Shown here: positions 22,432 through 30,597 of the stretch, in pieces
Layout of the letters: each line of letters begins with the position of its first letter
Numbering within the stretch: position 1 is the stretch's first letter
Origin: a virus
Length of the DNA stretch: 64,000 nucleotides
Direction: 5' to 3' (one strand)
Virus record (IMG/VR): IMGVR_UViG_3300023223_000769
Coordinates: 1 to 64,000 of that record
The notes under the pieces: model-generated
What the model saw: the letters and a program-made list of their open reading frames with translations, nothing else
What the model was told of the DNA's origin: nothing
The model's database searches: none
Translations under genes and position numbers: made by a program

Positions 22432-22707
22432 ATGACTATTGAGGAATTTGAAATAATAATGGATGACGAGAGTGGTAGTTTTGATAATGAATTTTTCAGT
22501 AATCTTGAAGATGATAATGCAGTGTTAGGTTTATTACTTATTCGAAAATATCTGCCAAAGGCTGGTATCGAGGGAGCAGATCATGATGTGATTTTTGGTG
22601 CAGATATTGAAACTTTGGTTAAGGCTGGAATTACAAAAGATGATGCACTTATGCTGAAAAGTTTGAATTGGATGATCCAGGATGATTCGTTAGCTTGTTT
22701 CGTATAG
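22432..22707 (+). CDS. unknown acidic 91-aa protein
   Basis: SD AAGGAG. Very acidic, mostly helical; no Cys motif. Unknown. Confidence 0.55.
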   Translation: MTIEEFEIIMDDESGSFDNEFFSNLEDDNAVLGLLLIRKYLPKAGIEGADHDVIFGADIETLVKAGITKDDALMLKSLNWMIQDDSLACFV

Positions 22708-22715
22708 GAGATCAG

Positions 22716-22910
22716 ATGGCACATACAACTGAATTAAACGATGGTTACTGTATGCGTTGTAGCTGGCCTGAGTACAAGTCACCGGTAGCTACTTTTTACT
22801 TAGGTAATTTTCAGGCTAGGTTGTGCGTCACACATGCTCGTGAGTTGATCGAGGAATTAACAAATTGGTCAAGAGATGGTTATGGAGGTTTTAAGAATGA
22901 GCGCAGATAA
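22716..22910 (+). CDS. zinc-like protein, 64 aa
   Basis: SD TAGGAG. CMRC early and CVTH later could bind one zinc. Ends with an Arg-rich tail that overlaps the next gene. Unknown. Confidence 0.55.
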   Translation: MAHTTELNDGYCMRCSWPEYKSPVATFYLGNFQARLCVTHARELIEELTNWSRDGYGGFKNERR

Positions 22911-23205
22911 CGGAATCTATATCGGTGTATTCGATGATGGCTATAGGGTCGTTCACGCACAAGCGATTGAGAATTGCGAGGGTGACGATGATGTGACGTT
23001 GGCCTATATCCATACCTATTTTAAAGATGCAAAGGTAATATCTAATCGAGAAGAGGCTTGGCAAGCGGCACGAGATATTTATGATGAAATGGGGCTGGAT
23101 GATTTTGCTGTCCTTGAGTATGGGATCTCTGAGATCCAGTTTAATGTTCCTTTTCCTAAAATGACAGAGGAAAAGTGTAAGAGACTCATGGGGGCGTTAT
23201 GGTAA
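22897..23205 (+). CDS. unknown phage protein, MSADNGIYI family
   Basis: 102 aa. ATG 22897 follows TGGAGG. MSADNGIYIG, then YRVVHAQAIEN and a Glu/Asp-rich middle is a phage signature I recognise, function unknown. Confidence 0.65.
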   Translation: MSADNGIYIGVFDDGYRVVHAQAIENCEGDDDVTLAYIHTYFKDAKVISNREEAWQAARDIYDEMGLDDFAVLEYGISEIQFNVPFPKMTEEKCKRLMGALW

Positions 23206-23366
23206 AGGGAAGTGATTACATTCTGTATCAGGACCGTGAATGCGCTTCGTGCAATAGACTGTGTGCAATGTCTAATATGCATCAATGGGAGCATAAATAT
23301 TACTGTCCTAATGAGGAATGTTGGCCGGAAGAATACTACAGATTGTACTTCCATCACGAATTTTAA
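23199..23366 (+). CDS. zinc-ribbon protein, 55 aa
   Basis: CASC, a third Cys, and CPNEEC give a plausible zinc site. Overlaps the previous gene by 7 bp. Unknown. Confidence 0.55.
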   Translation: MVKGSDYILYQDRECASCNRLCAMSNMHQWEHKYYCPNEECWPEEYYRLYFHHEF

Positions 23367-23379
23367 GGAGGGTACTTAA

Positions 23380-23868
23380 ATGCGATCTGATACAAAATTA
23401 GCTAAACTTGCAACCAAATGGAGTAACGGCACGGCATCAAGTGTGGCCGCACCGGATCACGTTGTACAGGATATGAATTATCTCATTGGTAGGGTTAATG
23501 AATTGGAGCATCAATTGGATATGCATTTTGAGAATGATACAACCGGGGACTGTCCTGGCTGTTACATGGAAGTGATTTGGGAGAAACAGATAGAGGAAGT
23601 GCAAAAGAAGCTTAAGGTTGCAAGAAAGAGTTTTAGAGAAGCAGATAGAGAAAACCTAGGTTTGTCCGGGATTGTTTGTAACTTGTCCAAGTTACACAAG
23701 ACTTTGTTAAATAGCTCTTCTAGTCAGGCCTTTTTCTTTATGCAACAGGCTTACGGGACAGATTTGGAATGGGACGAAGTTAAAAATTTGATGGAGGAAC
23801 ATGCGAAATGGTGTAGAGGTAAGTTATCGAAAAAATTGAAGAAACACCTAGATTTGCTACAAGGGTAG
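23380..23868 (+). CDS. coiled-coil protein, 162 aa
   Basis: SD AAGGAGG. CPGC pair near residue 65, then a charged heptad-like helix (EEVQKKLKVARKSFREADRE) and a second helical stretch. Unknown. Followed by a promoter overlapping its stop. Confidence 0.6.
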   Translation: MRSDTKLAKLATKWSNGTASSVAAPDHVVQDMNYLIGRVNELEHQLDMHFENDTTGDCPGCYMEVIWEKQIEEVQKKLKVARKSFREADRENLGLSGIVCNLSKLHKTLLNSSSSQAFFFMQQAYGTDLEWDEVKNLMEEHAKWCRGKLSKKLKKHLDLLQG

Positions 23869-23894
23869 ACAAAAAACATTGGTCCTGCTATAAT
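23866..23894 (+). promoter_or_regulatory. sigma-70-type promoter for the DUF932 gene
   Basis: TAGACA, 17 bases, TATAAT. The core AACATTGGTCC, the GCTAYAATG -10 region and following RTCTTATG are shared with the promoter at 42519, so they look like one phage promoter family. The leader then contains GGGGTTTCCCC near 23946. Confidence 0.7.
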
Positions 23895-23980
23895 GATCTT
23901 ATGAATGGCGGTAGTCTGGAATGGCTACTATTAATTCCCACGGTAGGGGTTTCCCCACAGTAGGGAAGGAGGTCATAATT

Positions 23981-25144
23981 ATGGAGCTATTTACAGCTTC
24001 GAATCAATGGGCATCTCGCCCAAGTGACGAAAGATTTTCCAACCTGGAAGATCTTTATAACCAGTGTGCGGAATATAGGATAAGGGCAAAAGAAAAGACA
24101 GTAGATTTTGGTGATCTACGTGTCAATGCCGATAACGGTGAGGTCGTAATCACAGGTAAGCAGAATCTTCCTGCGAAAATGACTCATTGGGCATTCGGTC
24201 AGTTGTGTACAAAGCTTGGCGCACCTGGATCTTATCTCCGGGATTTACCTGCTACTTTGGCTGCTCAGAATATTAATTATGGGTTAGCTAAAGGTTTGTA
24301 CAAAGAGAATGGGGATGAGAAGGAAGCGAGTTTGCTTCTCCATCGTATGGCAGACAATGTTATGCTTAGTGCCATAACAAGTCCTAAGTATTCTCGCATT
24401 TGGAACTCGCAGGTGGTTACAGAGGTCAGGGGCCTCACAGAGTTTGGTTGGAGGGTGCCTCCGGCAAGACCTGCATTCGGAAAGGTGGTTGGAGCTAGAC
24501 CGGCTACGGCTGAAGACGTGTTGAACGATAGTGGTTTTGGTTTGTCGGTCAACATAGGTGATATGATTGCTCCGGCTGGCTTGTATGCTAGTGACCATGA
24601 TCTTTTTATTTTCATGGTTAATGAGAAATTTAGAATCAACGATGGATCGAATGATGGTTTGTCTCGTGGCTTCTTTGTCGAGAATAGCGAAGTGGGTGCT
24701 GCGAGTTTGAAGGTTCTTAGTTTTCTCTATAAGCATGTTTGCGGTAATCACATTGTATGGGATGCATCCGGTGTACAAGAACTTAGGATTCCCCATATCG
24801 GTGATGCTAACGAGAGATACCAGGGAGAGATAGTGTCAGAGCTTCAACGGTATGCCGAATCATCTGCCCAAGAGACAGAGCAAGCGATTCGGGTTAGTCA
24901 GAATTTTCAGATAGAGGTTGATAAGGATAAGGTTGTGGATTTTCTTTTTGGAAAAAAGATCCTTACCAAAAGACGTGCAACGGAAGCATTTGAGGATGCC
25001 GAAACGCATCCAGAAGATGGTTCTCCACGGTCTGCCTGGGGAATGGCCCAGGCAATTACTCGCTTGTCTCAGCAAAGTCCCTATGCTGACGAGAGAGTGA
25101 AGATGGATCGTGCGGCTGCAAAGGTACTAACTATTGCTCAGTAG
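23981..25144 (+). CDS. DUF932 family protein
   Basis: 387 aa. Strong SD AAGGAGG; the upstream ATG at 23921 would lie in the leader. LPAKMTHWAFGQLCTKLG, the HRMADNVMLSAITSPKY stretch, and a C-terminal helical region fit the DUF932/TIGR03299 phage-plasmid family. Function is unknown. It has a promoter and terminator of its own, so it is probably expressed on its own schedule. Confidence 0.75.
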   Translation: MELFTASNQWASRPSDERFSNLEDLYNQCAEYRIRAKEKTVDFGDLRVNADNGEVVITGKQNLPAKMTHWAFGQLCTKLGAPGSYLRDLPATLAAQNINYGLAKGLYKENGDEKEASLLLHRMADNVMLSAITSPKYSRIWNSQVVTEVRGLTEFGWRVPPARPAFGKVVGARPATAEDVLNDSGFGLSVNIGDMIAPAGLYASDHDLFIFMVNEKFRINDGSNDGLSRGFFVENSEVGAASLKVLSFLYKHVCGNHIVWDASGVQELRIPHIGDANERYQGEIVSELQRYAESSAQETEQAIRVSQNFQIEVDKDKVVDFLFGKKILTKRRATEAFEDAETHPEDGSPRSAWGMAQAITRLSQQSPYADERVKMDRAAAKVLTIAQ

Positions 25145-25162
25145 TACCCTTGCCTAATTGGT

Positions 25163-25195
25163 GGACCCTCCGGTGATCTCCTCCCCGGAGGGTCC
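25163..25195 (+). terminator. terminator after the DUF932 gene
   Basis: GGACCCTCCGG (25163-25173) and CCGGAGGGTCC (25185-25195) form a perfect eleven-base stem 18 bases after the stop. The tail is only weakly U-rich (GATGTTGT). Confidence 0.65.
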
Positions 25196-25221
25196 GATGT
25201 TGTCATAGAAAGGAATCTATA

Positions 25222-25359
25222 ATGAAGATTGAAAAAAGAGATTACGATACGCTTGACGCACTAACGGTGATAGCTCTCACGTCAGACTTGGATACGCATC
25301 CTGCGAATTATCATGGCGCATGTATCTGTAATACCTGTCACGCACTGCGAATGATATGA
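25222..25359 (+). CDS. small zinc-like protein, 45 aa
   Basis: SD AAAGGAATC. CICNTCH at the C-terminus gives three Cys and a His. Its stop lies in the first iteron. Unknown. Confidence 0.5.
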   Translation: MKIEKRDYDTLDALTVIALTSDLDTHPANYHGACICNTCHALRMI

Positions 25360-25421
25360 AACGATTATGAAACGATTATGACTTGATTATGAAACGATTA
25401 TGACTTGATTATGAAACGATT
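25356..25421 (+). repeat. 11-bp iteron-like tandem array
   Basis: Six direct repeats, ATGAAACGATT four times and ATGACTTGATT twice, alternating at the end, with a partial seventh. The 11-bp period places all copies on about the same face of the helix, typical of protein-binding iterons. It lies directly upstream of the lipoprotein gene. Replication origin or operator are both possible. Confidence 0.65.
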
Positions 25422-25460
25422 ATGACAGGGTACAAAAAATCATTTCAATAGGAGGATAAA

Positions 25461-26144
25461 ATGCGTCAATTTGTATTGCTTTTGGTTTCTATATTTTTTG
25501 CCGGTTGTTCTGGACTAACAGTGTTGGGTACCCATCAGTTACTGGATGGTACCACAATGGAAGTTATCCAAATGACTAGCAAGGGTGAGTCTGGACCTAA
25601 GATTAAGGTTCTTGAGGTTCATATCTATGATCCTGAGGCAGAGGAATCTGTTTTGGAGTCTCGTTACAGTGCATCCGGTCAAGGTATTGTTGATTCCATT
25701 ATTTCAACTAGCATACCGGCTGCAATTTCGGGTGGCTTAAGTGTTGCTGCTGCTAGAGCGAGAAGGCCTAACAAAACTACTGTAACGCAGAGTGGTGGTG
25801 GAGCCGTTTCTACAGGTGGAAGTTCTTCATCTTCTGCTAAGGCTAAAGGTGGAGCCGGGGGCGAAGGTGGAAATTCCAATTCGGAATCATCTGCTACAGC
25901 TACCGGAGGCGAAGGTGAAGTTTATTATGAGGGTGAGATAAACGTGAATACTACTAACACGAACACCAATACCTCTGAATCTTCGTCTAGCTCTGAATCC
26001 TCAAGTGAGAGTAATTCCGAGGGTGGATCAGGCGGCGAAGGTGGCTCCGGTGGTGAAGGTGGAAGTGGTGGAAGTGGTGGAGCCGGTGGTCATGGTTGCC
26101 CAGGAAATTCTTGTGGCAGACAAGATCCACCTAACGAACATTAA
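25461..26144 (+). CDS. lipoprotein with Gly/Ser-rich low-complexity tail
   Basis: 227 aa. Lipobox FFAGC (Cys16). A compact N-terminal domain of about 90 residues is followed by Ala/Gly/Ser repeats, a TNTNTNT stretch, a Ser run and GGSGGEGG repeats; two Cys near the end. Lipid-anchored, mostly disordered and repetitive, so it may reach far from the membrane. Phage lipoproteins often block superinfection, but nothing here proves that. SD AGGAGG. Confidence 0.7.
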   Translation: MRQFVLLLVSIFFAGCSGLTVLGTHQLLDGTTMEVIQMTSKGESGPKIKVLEVHIYDPEAEESVLESRYSASGQGIVDSIISTSIPAAISGGLSVAAARARRPNKTTVTQSGGGAVSTGGSSSSSAKAKGGAGGEGGNSNSESSATATGGEGEVYYEGEINVNTTNTNTNTSESSSSSESSSESNSEGGSGGEGGSGGEGGSGGSGGAGGHGCPGNSCGRQDPPNEH

Positions 26145-26146
26145 TT

Positions 26147-26373
26147 AGCTTGGGAAGCTGGCCGATCCGGGGGAGGCGCATCCGGGGTGATAATAACACG
26201 CTTAGTCAGCTAGATCTCGTGCCACCTGGGGACTAACCAGGGTACCATTGCGGGTGGAGTGGGCCGTGCCACGGAACCCCTAAGGCTAACGGTACACGGA
26301 CATGCCGGTGAAGGATACACACTGCTTTTTGGCCTGTGGTGTATGGATCTGTAGACCGGTGACGAGATAATTT
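26147..26373 (+). ncRNA. structured RNA block before tRNA-Met
   Basis: About 225 bases with no ORF. AGCTT/AAGCT (26147-26159), CCTGG-GGACTAA-CCAGG (26225-26241, a 5-7-5 arm), and a nested hairpin with CCGGT/ACCGG (26305-26359) enclosing ATACAC/GTGTAT. Direct repeats ATCCGGGG and CGTGCCAC also occur. Same arrangement as before tRNA-Tyr. No known family recognised. Confidence 0.45.
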
Positions 26374-26445
26374 TGCGGGGAGTCTTGGAGACAGGGAAGG
26401 CTCATAACCTTTTCAGAGTGGGTTCGATACCCATCCCCGCATCCA
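26374..26445 (+). tRNA. tRNA-Met(CAT)
   Basis: TGCGGGG/CCCCGCA acceptor, anticodon arm with loop CTCATAA, T-arm GTGGG-TTCGATA-CCCAT, discriminator T, encoded CCA. CAT could also be a tRNA-Ile read with lysidine; the D-arm is hard to fold. Elongator versus initiator not resolved. Confidence 0.75.
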
Positions 26446-26455
26446 TGGAGGAATT

Positions 26456-26707
26456 ATGACTGATAAAGAAGTAGGAGAAGCATTCAAAGAAACGCAAATC
26501 TTTGGTACTGATTATAACGATAACGGGGCCAAAATGCGTAGCTATAATTTAAAGATACGAATGCGTGAGGTAATTTCTAAGCTTGTAACTGAACGTGCAG
26601 ATTCTCAATACTATGAACCTGGCGGTACTGGTCGAGAAGGCATACAGTATGCTCTAATAGATTTTGGTATTAAAGAGGAAGATTGGGATGGCTATAATAA
26701 AAATTGA
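26456..26707 (+). CDS. unknown 83-aa protein
   Basis: SD GGAGG. Helical, soluble, ends in a GIKEEDWDGYN stretch. Unknown. Confidence 0.6.
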   Translation: MTDKEVGEAFKETQIFGTDYNDNGAKMRSYNLKIRMREVISKLVTERADSQYYEPGGTGREGIQYALIDFGIKEEDWDGYNKN

Positions 26708-26852
26708 ATCTAGTGATGGAACTTTTGTTTGGGAAAAAGAATTTACGGGCGAAGATATTTATTATATGCAAAAAGAAAGTTATGGACTTCTTGATGCACT
26801 AAATAAAGCTGCTGATATAGATGAAAGGAATCAAAATGAGTCAGATGATTGA
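26688..26852 (+). CDS. unknown 54-aa protein
   Basis: Starts inside the end of the previous gene. Beta start (MAIIKIESSDGTFVWEKEF), acidic tail that overlaps the RtcB start. Unknown. Confidence 0.5.
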   Translation: MAIIKIESSDGTFVWEKEFTGEDIYYMQKESYGLLDALNKAADIDERNQNESDD

Positions 26853-28005
26853 CAATAAAATAATTGCGTTTTTGGACCCTGAGACAATTGAGGAAGCAGC
26901 AAAGCAGCAATTGTTTAATATCGCACGTCTACCTTTTATCTTTAGGCATGTGGCCGTGATGCCAGATTGCCATTTAGGGAAAGGTGCGACTGTTGGATCT
27001 GTCATTGCAACCAAAGGGGCTGTCGTACCGGCTGCTGTGGGTGTGGATATCGGTTGTGGCATGATTGCAGTAAAGACAGCAGCTAGTGCAAATCATTTGC
27101 CAGATAATTTAAAAGACTTGCGGGATGGTATTGAGAAAAGGGTGCCTAGTGGTTTTGCTGTTAATCAACATATGACAGTTTCAGCTAGGGACAGAGCAAC
27201 CATGTTGAATCTGAAGAGTATGAGGGATTATGATGAGGTCGATCCTAAGTGGCCTAAGGCTATTGGGTCATTAGGTGGTGGAAATCATTTCATCGAAATT
27301 TGTTTAGATGAAGATGATTACGTGTGGATCGTGTTGCATTCAGGTTCTCGTGGTATCGGAAATAAGATTGCTCGTTTTCATATGGATGCTGCAAAGGACT
27401 GTATGAAAAAATGGCATATCGAATTGGCAGACCGGGACTTGGCTTACTTACCGGAGAAGACACCAGAGTATATAGCCTACATGAGAGATTTAAAGTGGGC
27501 GCAAGATTTTGCGTTGGCGAACCGGGAAGAAATGATGGATCGTGTATTGGTTGAGTTTTTTAAATCTGTCCCTGAAATAATACGGGGGATAGAGATGGAG
27601 CGAATCAATTGTCATCACAATTTTACGCAGATGGAAAACCATTATGGTCAGAATGTTTTAGTTACTCGTAAAGGTGCTATCCAAATGCGGAGGGGTCAGA
27701 GGGGCGTAATACCGGGATCGATGGGAACCAAATCTTACATCGTGTCGGGTTTGGAAAACAGAGAGGCGTTTCATTCGGCACCCCATGGGGCCGGTAGACG
27801 CTTTTCTAGGACAGAAGCTAGAAGGCGTTTTACCATGGATGATTACAAAGAGGCCATGAAGGGCATTGAGTGTCGGGAGTCGAAAGCTTTGTTAGATGAG
27901 ATACCGGCTGCATACAAGGATATCGATGTTGTCATGGAAAACAGTAACGAGTTGGTCGAAGTGAAGCACGTACTGAAACAGGTCTTGAATGTGAAGGGTG
28001 ATTAA
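26836..28005 (+). CDS. rtcB: RtcB-type RNA ligase
   Basis: 389 aa, near the normal RtcB length. Motifs in order: MPDCHLGKGATVG, DIGCGM (Cys74, metal ligand), GGGNHFIE, HSGSRGIG, NCHHN, GSMGTKSY and SAPHGAGR with the His that takes GMP. RtcB joins a 2',3'-cyclic phosphate or 3'-phosphate to a 5'-OH end, using GTP and Mn2+, as in tRNA splicing and repair. SD AAAGGAATC. Complements the Rnl2-type ligase at 14366, which needs the opposite end chemistry. Confidence 0.95.
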   Translation: MSQMIDNKIIAFLDPETIEEAAKQQLFNIARLPFIFRHVAVMPDCHLGKGATVGSVIATKGAVVPAAVGVDIGCGMIAVKTAASANHLPDNLKDLRDGIEKRVPSGFAVNQHMTVSARDRATMLNLKSMRDYDEVDPKWPKAIGSLGGGNHFIEICLDEDDYVWIVLHSGSRGIGNKIARFHMDAAKDCMKKWHIELADRDLAYLPEKTPEYIAYMRDLKWAQDFALANREEMMDRVLVEFFKSVPEIIRGIEMERINCHHNFTQMENHYGQNVLVTRKGAIQMRRGQRGVIPGSMGTKSYIVSGLENREAFHSAPHGAGRRFSRTEARRRFTMDDYKEAMKGIECRESKALLDEIPAAYKDIDVVMENSNELVEVKHVLKQVLNVKGD

Positions 28006-28006
28006 G

Positions 28007-28225
28007 ATGAAATTAACACTTACTTATCATTATGATCCTGGTGTCAATAACCATATGGTATGTGTGGTTTATAATGAGGAGGGTAAAAAGATAGCGAGTG
28101 GGTATCATAGCCGGGATTTTACGGAAGCTAAATGGGCAGCATTACGTGAAGCACAACGAATTTTCTCTATTAAACCCATTATAGTTCCGAAAACAGAATA
28201 CGTTGATGTTAGTTGGGGGGTTTGA
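28007..28225 (+). CDS. unknown 72-aa protein
   Basis: ATG 28007 follows AAGGGTG; GTG 27998 is an alternative overlapping RtcB. Beta-rich with an alpha-helix (AKWAALREAQRIF). Unknown. Confidence 0.55.
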   Translation: MKLTLTYHYDPGVNNHMVCVVYNEEGKKIASGYHSRDFTEAKWAALREAQRIFSIKPIIVPKTEYVDVSWGV

Positions 28226-28521
28226 TGGCTAAATTTCAGATCGGTGATAAAGTATTTATTAATTCTTACGGCAATACAGGTAAGCCTAGGATAGGTCCGG
28301 GAGAGATCATTCATATTTTTAAAGCCGGAGAAAAACCAGACCACTATCTGGTCAAAGAATACTACGGTGTTTCGTCAATACATAAAAACTTTAAAGGTTT
28401 TATGCGAACACTAGAGGTAGATCGTGTCGTTGTTCGGAGAGAGGATGGTGACGGTGGGTGTCTGGTAATCGCTGGAAATGTTATAAGAGCCATATTAAAG
28501 AAAGTTAGGGTATTCAAATGA
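28225..28521 (+). CDS. unknown 98-aa protein
   Basis: FQIGDKVFINSYGNTGKPRIGPGE resembles a small SH3/KOW-type barrel. Basic C-terminus. ATGA overlaps both neighbours. Unknown. Confidence 0.6.
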   Translation: MAKFQIGDKVFINSYGNTGKPRIGPGEIIHIFKAGEKPDHYLVKEYYGVSSIHKNFKGFMRTLEVDRVVVRREDGDGGCLVIAGNVIRAILKKVRVFK

Positions 28522-28740
28522 AGAAAGATCCAAAGAGAGTAGACCCTTTGATGAAAAGACTAACGGCTGTATGGAGGCAAAATCCAGAGTTACGTTTAGG
28601 TCAGTTGATTGGTAATGCTTTGAATAGCAACGTTGCTATATTACGTTGAAGATGATAAACTGATAAACGAACTTGAACTTTACACTGCCGGTTACTATGG
28701 AGAACGGTCTGCCAGTACTGGCACAAAAAGGATGCCATGA
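28518..28740 (+). pseudogene. small phage gene split by a +1 frameshift
   Basis: Frame 1 (28518-28649) reads MKKDPKRVDPLMKRLTAVW, then QNPELRLGQLIGNAL; the second frame continues with LYYVEDDKLINELELY and stops at 28740, inside tRNA-Cys. Together they match a familiar phage protein layout (WxxNPxLRLGQLIxNA ... YVEDDxLIxxLE). The shift lies near 28630-28640. Sequencing error, pseudogene or recoding. Confidence 0.65.
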
Positions 28741-28806
28741 CAGAATGGCAATTGTCTGTGTTTGCAAAACACAAGTACGAGGGTTCGATTCCCTCTGGCA
28801 TCTCCA
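28731..28806 (+). tRNA. tRNA-Cys(GCA)
   Basis: GATGCCA/TGGCATC acceptor, anticodon arm TGTGT-TTGCAAA-ACACA, T-arm GAGGG-TTCGATT-CCCTC, discriminator T, encoded CCA. Its first ten bases overlap the end of the frameshifted gene. Confidence 0.9.
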
Positions 28807-28825
28807 AAATTAAAAGGAGAATGGA

Positions 28826-29146
28826 ATGAAAAAGATAACGATAGATCGAAAAATTTGGTTACGTGGTAAAATGTGTTGCGTTGGAATTTATCTCAGTCAA
28901 TGCAAGGTTCCTAAAAAGGAATTACTTGATATGCCCGATGCCGCATCAGTATCTGAACGAGAAGTTAAGATACCTAAACAGGCTGAGTGGCTCTTAGATC
29001 GTAGGAGTTATGGTGTTAATGATTTTTATTGCGATAACTCCGATGCGGCAGGTAAGTTAATGACTTTAAATGATAGGAATCCAAATGAAAAGAAAATAGC
29101 TGCTATATTTGCTAAGAATGGTGTTGAAATAGAATTTATTAACTAG
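28826..29146 (+). CDS. unknown phage protein, MCCVGIY type
   Basis: 106 aa. SD AAGGAG. KMCCVGIYLSQC after an RKIWLRG strand is a phage signature I recognise, function unknown. C-terminal half is charged. Directly upstream of the pilin cassette. Confidence 0.6.
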   Translation: MKKITIDRKIWLRGKMCCVGIYLSQCKVPKKELLDMPDAASVSEREVKIPKQAEWLLDRRSYGVNDFYCDNSDAAGKLMTLNDRNPNEKKIAAIFAKNGVEIEFIN

Positions 29147-29154
29147 GAGAAAAA

Positions 29155-30234
29155 ATGCTTCGAAATGAAAAAGGATTTCTACTGATTGTCACAATTCATC
29201 TTTTGGCGATTATTTTATTCCTAGGCAGTGCGGCCTTGGTTCTTACTCGTATCGATCTTAAGATTACGGGTAACCACAAAACACGCACCACTGCCTTTTG
29301 GATAGCGGAAGCTGCTACACAGTACGCTAGGACTGCGTATGCTTCGTCTACTCTTGATGGTGGAGTTGTATTTACATGGAATAGTTCGGGGTTGCTTTAT
29401 CCTAGCTCTACGGGACTAGTAACGATAACCCCCGATGCTGTAGATCCAGATTTAGGTATAATTTCATCTACAGCTACTTATAGAGGTTCTACGACTACAG
29501 TAGAGGTAGGTTTCAAGAGGAATCTGCCTACGTTTGCAGGTGTGTTAGGCGGTGTTACAGCTAATGGACCGATAGAGGTTAATGGAACATTAGATATAGA
29601 TGGACGTGATCATGATTTAAACTGTAACGTAACCGGTACTCCTGGTGTCATGGGCATATATACTAATGCTACCTTTGGTCAAAGTGGTAATGCTGACGTT
29701 GGAGGCCACGCCTCCGGGACCGATTATGTACCGTCTAATCCAGGAGATCCGGCTGTAATTACTCAAGGTGGGACAGAGGCTACCTCTACGCCTGATGCAG
29801 CTATAGGTATGGATGAAGGTACTCTTAAGTGGCTGGCGCAGAGTGGTATAGGCGGTGGTCAGTATGTGACTGATCCTAATAATTTGACTTTACCTTTGCA
29901 GGGTATCACATATGTTGAGCTAGGCCCCGGTGAGGTTTGGCAATCATCGAATATGTTGACTGATGGTTCTGGTGTTTTGGTTGTGCATAATGCAACCACT
30001 AATGCGATTTTAGAAAATACGAATGGTGGAACATTCACAGGGTTGGTTATTACCGATGATATTGTCCATTTACACAACGAGATCGTAGGTGCCTTAGTTA
30101 CACTAACGCCTAATCCATCAAATGGTAATGTGCTAGGCAACGGCACCGGTTCTGTATGTTTTAGTAGTATAGCTTTTGGAGGCATAGATATTCTGGAAGA
30201 TATTGCAGAGACTTCGTGGAAGGAAGATATGTAA
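29155..30234 (+). CDS. PilX/GspK-like minor pilin
   Basis: 359 aa. MLRNEKG-FLLIVTI is a prepilin leader with cleavage after Gly7; the mature helix runs to about residue 29 and is followed by LKITGNHKTRTTAFWIAEAA, the PilX N-terminal signature. No Glu at +5, as in PilX and GspK. The rest is beta-rich, Gly/Thr/Asn-rich and fits an exposed minor pilin. SD AGGAG. A pilin gene in a lytic-type phage genome is unusual. Confidence 0.8.
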   Translation: MLRNEKGFLLIVTIHLLAIILFLGSAALVLTRIDLKITGNHKTRTTAFWIAEAATQYARTAYASSTLDGGVVFTWNSSGLLYPSSTGLVTITPDAVDPDLGIISSTATYRGSTTTVEVGFKRNLPTFAGVLGGVTANGPIEVNGTLDIDGRDHDLNCNVTGTPGVMGIYTNATFGQSGNADVGGHASGTDYVPSNPGDPAVITQGGTEATSTPDAAIGMDEGTLKWLAQSGIGGGQYVTDPNNLTLPLQGITYVELGPGEVWQSSNMLTDGSGVLVVHNATTNAILENTNGGTFTGLVITDDIVHLHNEIVGALVTLTPNPSNGNVLGNGTGSVCFSSIAFGGIDILEDIAETSWKEDM

Positions 30235-30597
30235 ATGAAAACACAAAAAGGTTTTACCTTAATCGAAATTTTAGTTGCAATGTCTATATTGTCTGTCGGT
30301 TTTCTAGGGTCTGCTAGTCTAGCCGTAGGGATTATGAAAGGCAACTATCATGCTAAAAGTGTAACCACTGCGATTGTTCTAGCTCAAGATAAGTTAGAAT
30401 CGATGAAGAATACAGGCTACCCTTTTGCTGTGTCGGGTACCGAGGGGTATAACACTATGCCAGAATTTTGGCACTATAAGAGAGTTACAACGGTGTCAGT
30501 TAATACTCCGTTAGCGGATATGAAAACGGTTAACGTTCAAGTTTTTTGGAAGAGTGATGCCGGTTCGGTAATTGTCAAAACAGTTTTAACTCCGTAG
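30235..30597 (+). CDS. PilV-like type IV pilin
   Basis: 120 aa. MKTQKG-FTLIEILVAM: cleavage after Gly6, Glu at +5, then SILSVGFLGSASLAVGIM and LAQDKLESMKNTGYP, the usual PilV/GspI-type pattern. Starts immediately after the PilX-like stop, so they are one operon. An ORF lacking a start codon follows. Confidence 0.85.
   Translation: MKTQKGFTLIEILVAMSILSVGFLGSASLAVGIMKGNYHAKSVTTAIVLAQDKLESMKNTGYPFAVSGTEGYNTMPEFWHYKRVTTVSVNTPLADMKTVNVQVFWKSDAGSVIVKTVLTP

Noticed and set aside
25356-25421. CRISPR array
   Set aside because: Repeats are 11 bp with no spacers.
30595-30597. TAG stop reassigned genome-wide
   Set aside because: Many genes here end in TAG with sensible ends, so recoding is unlikely.
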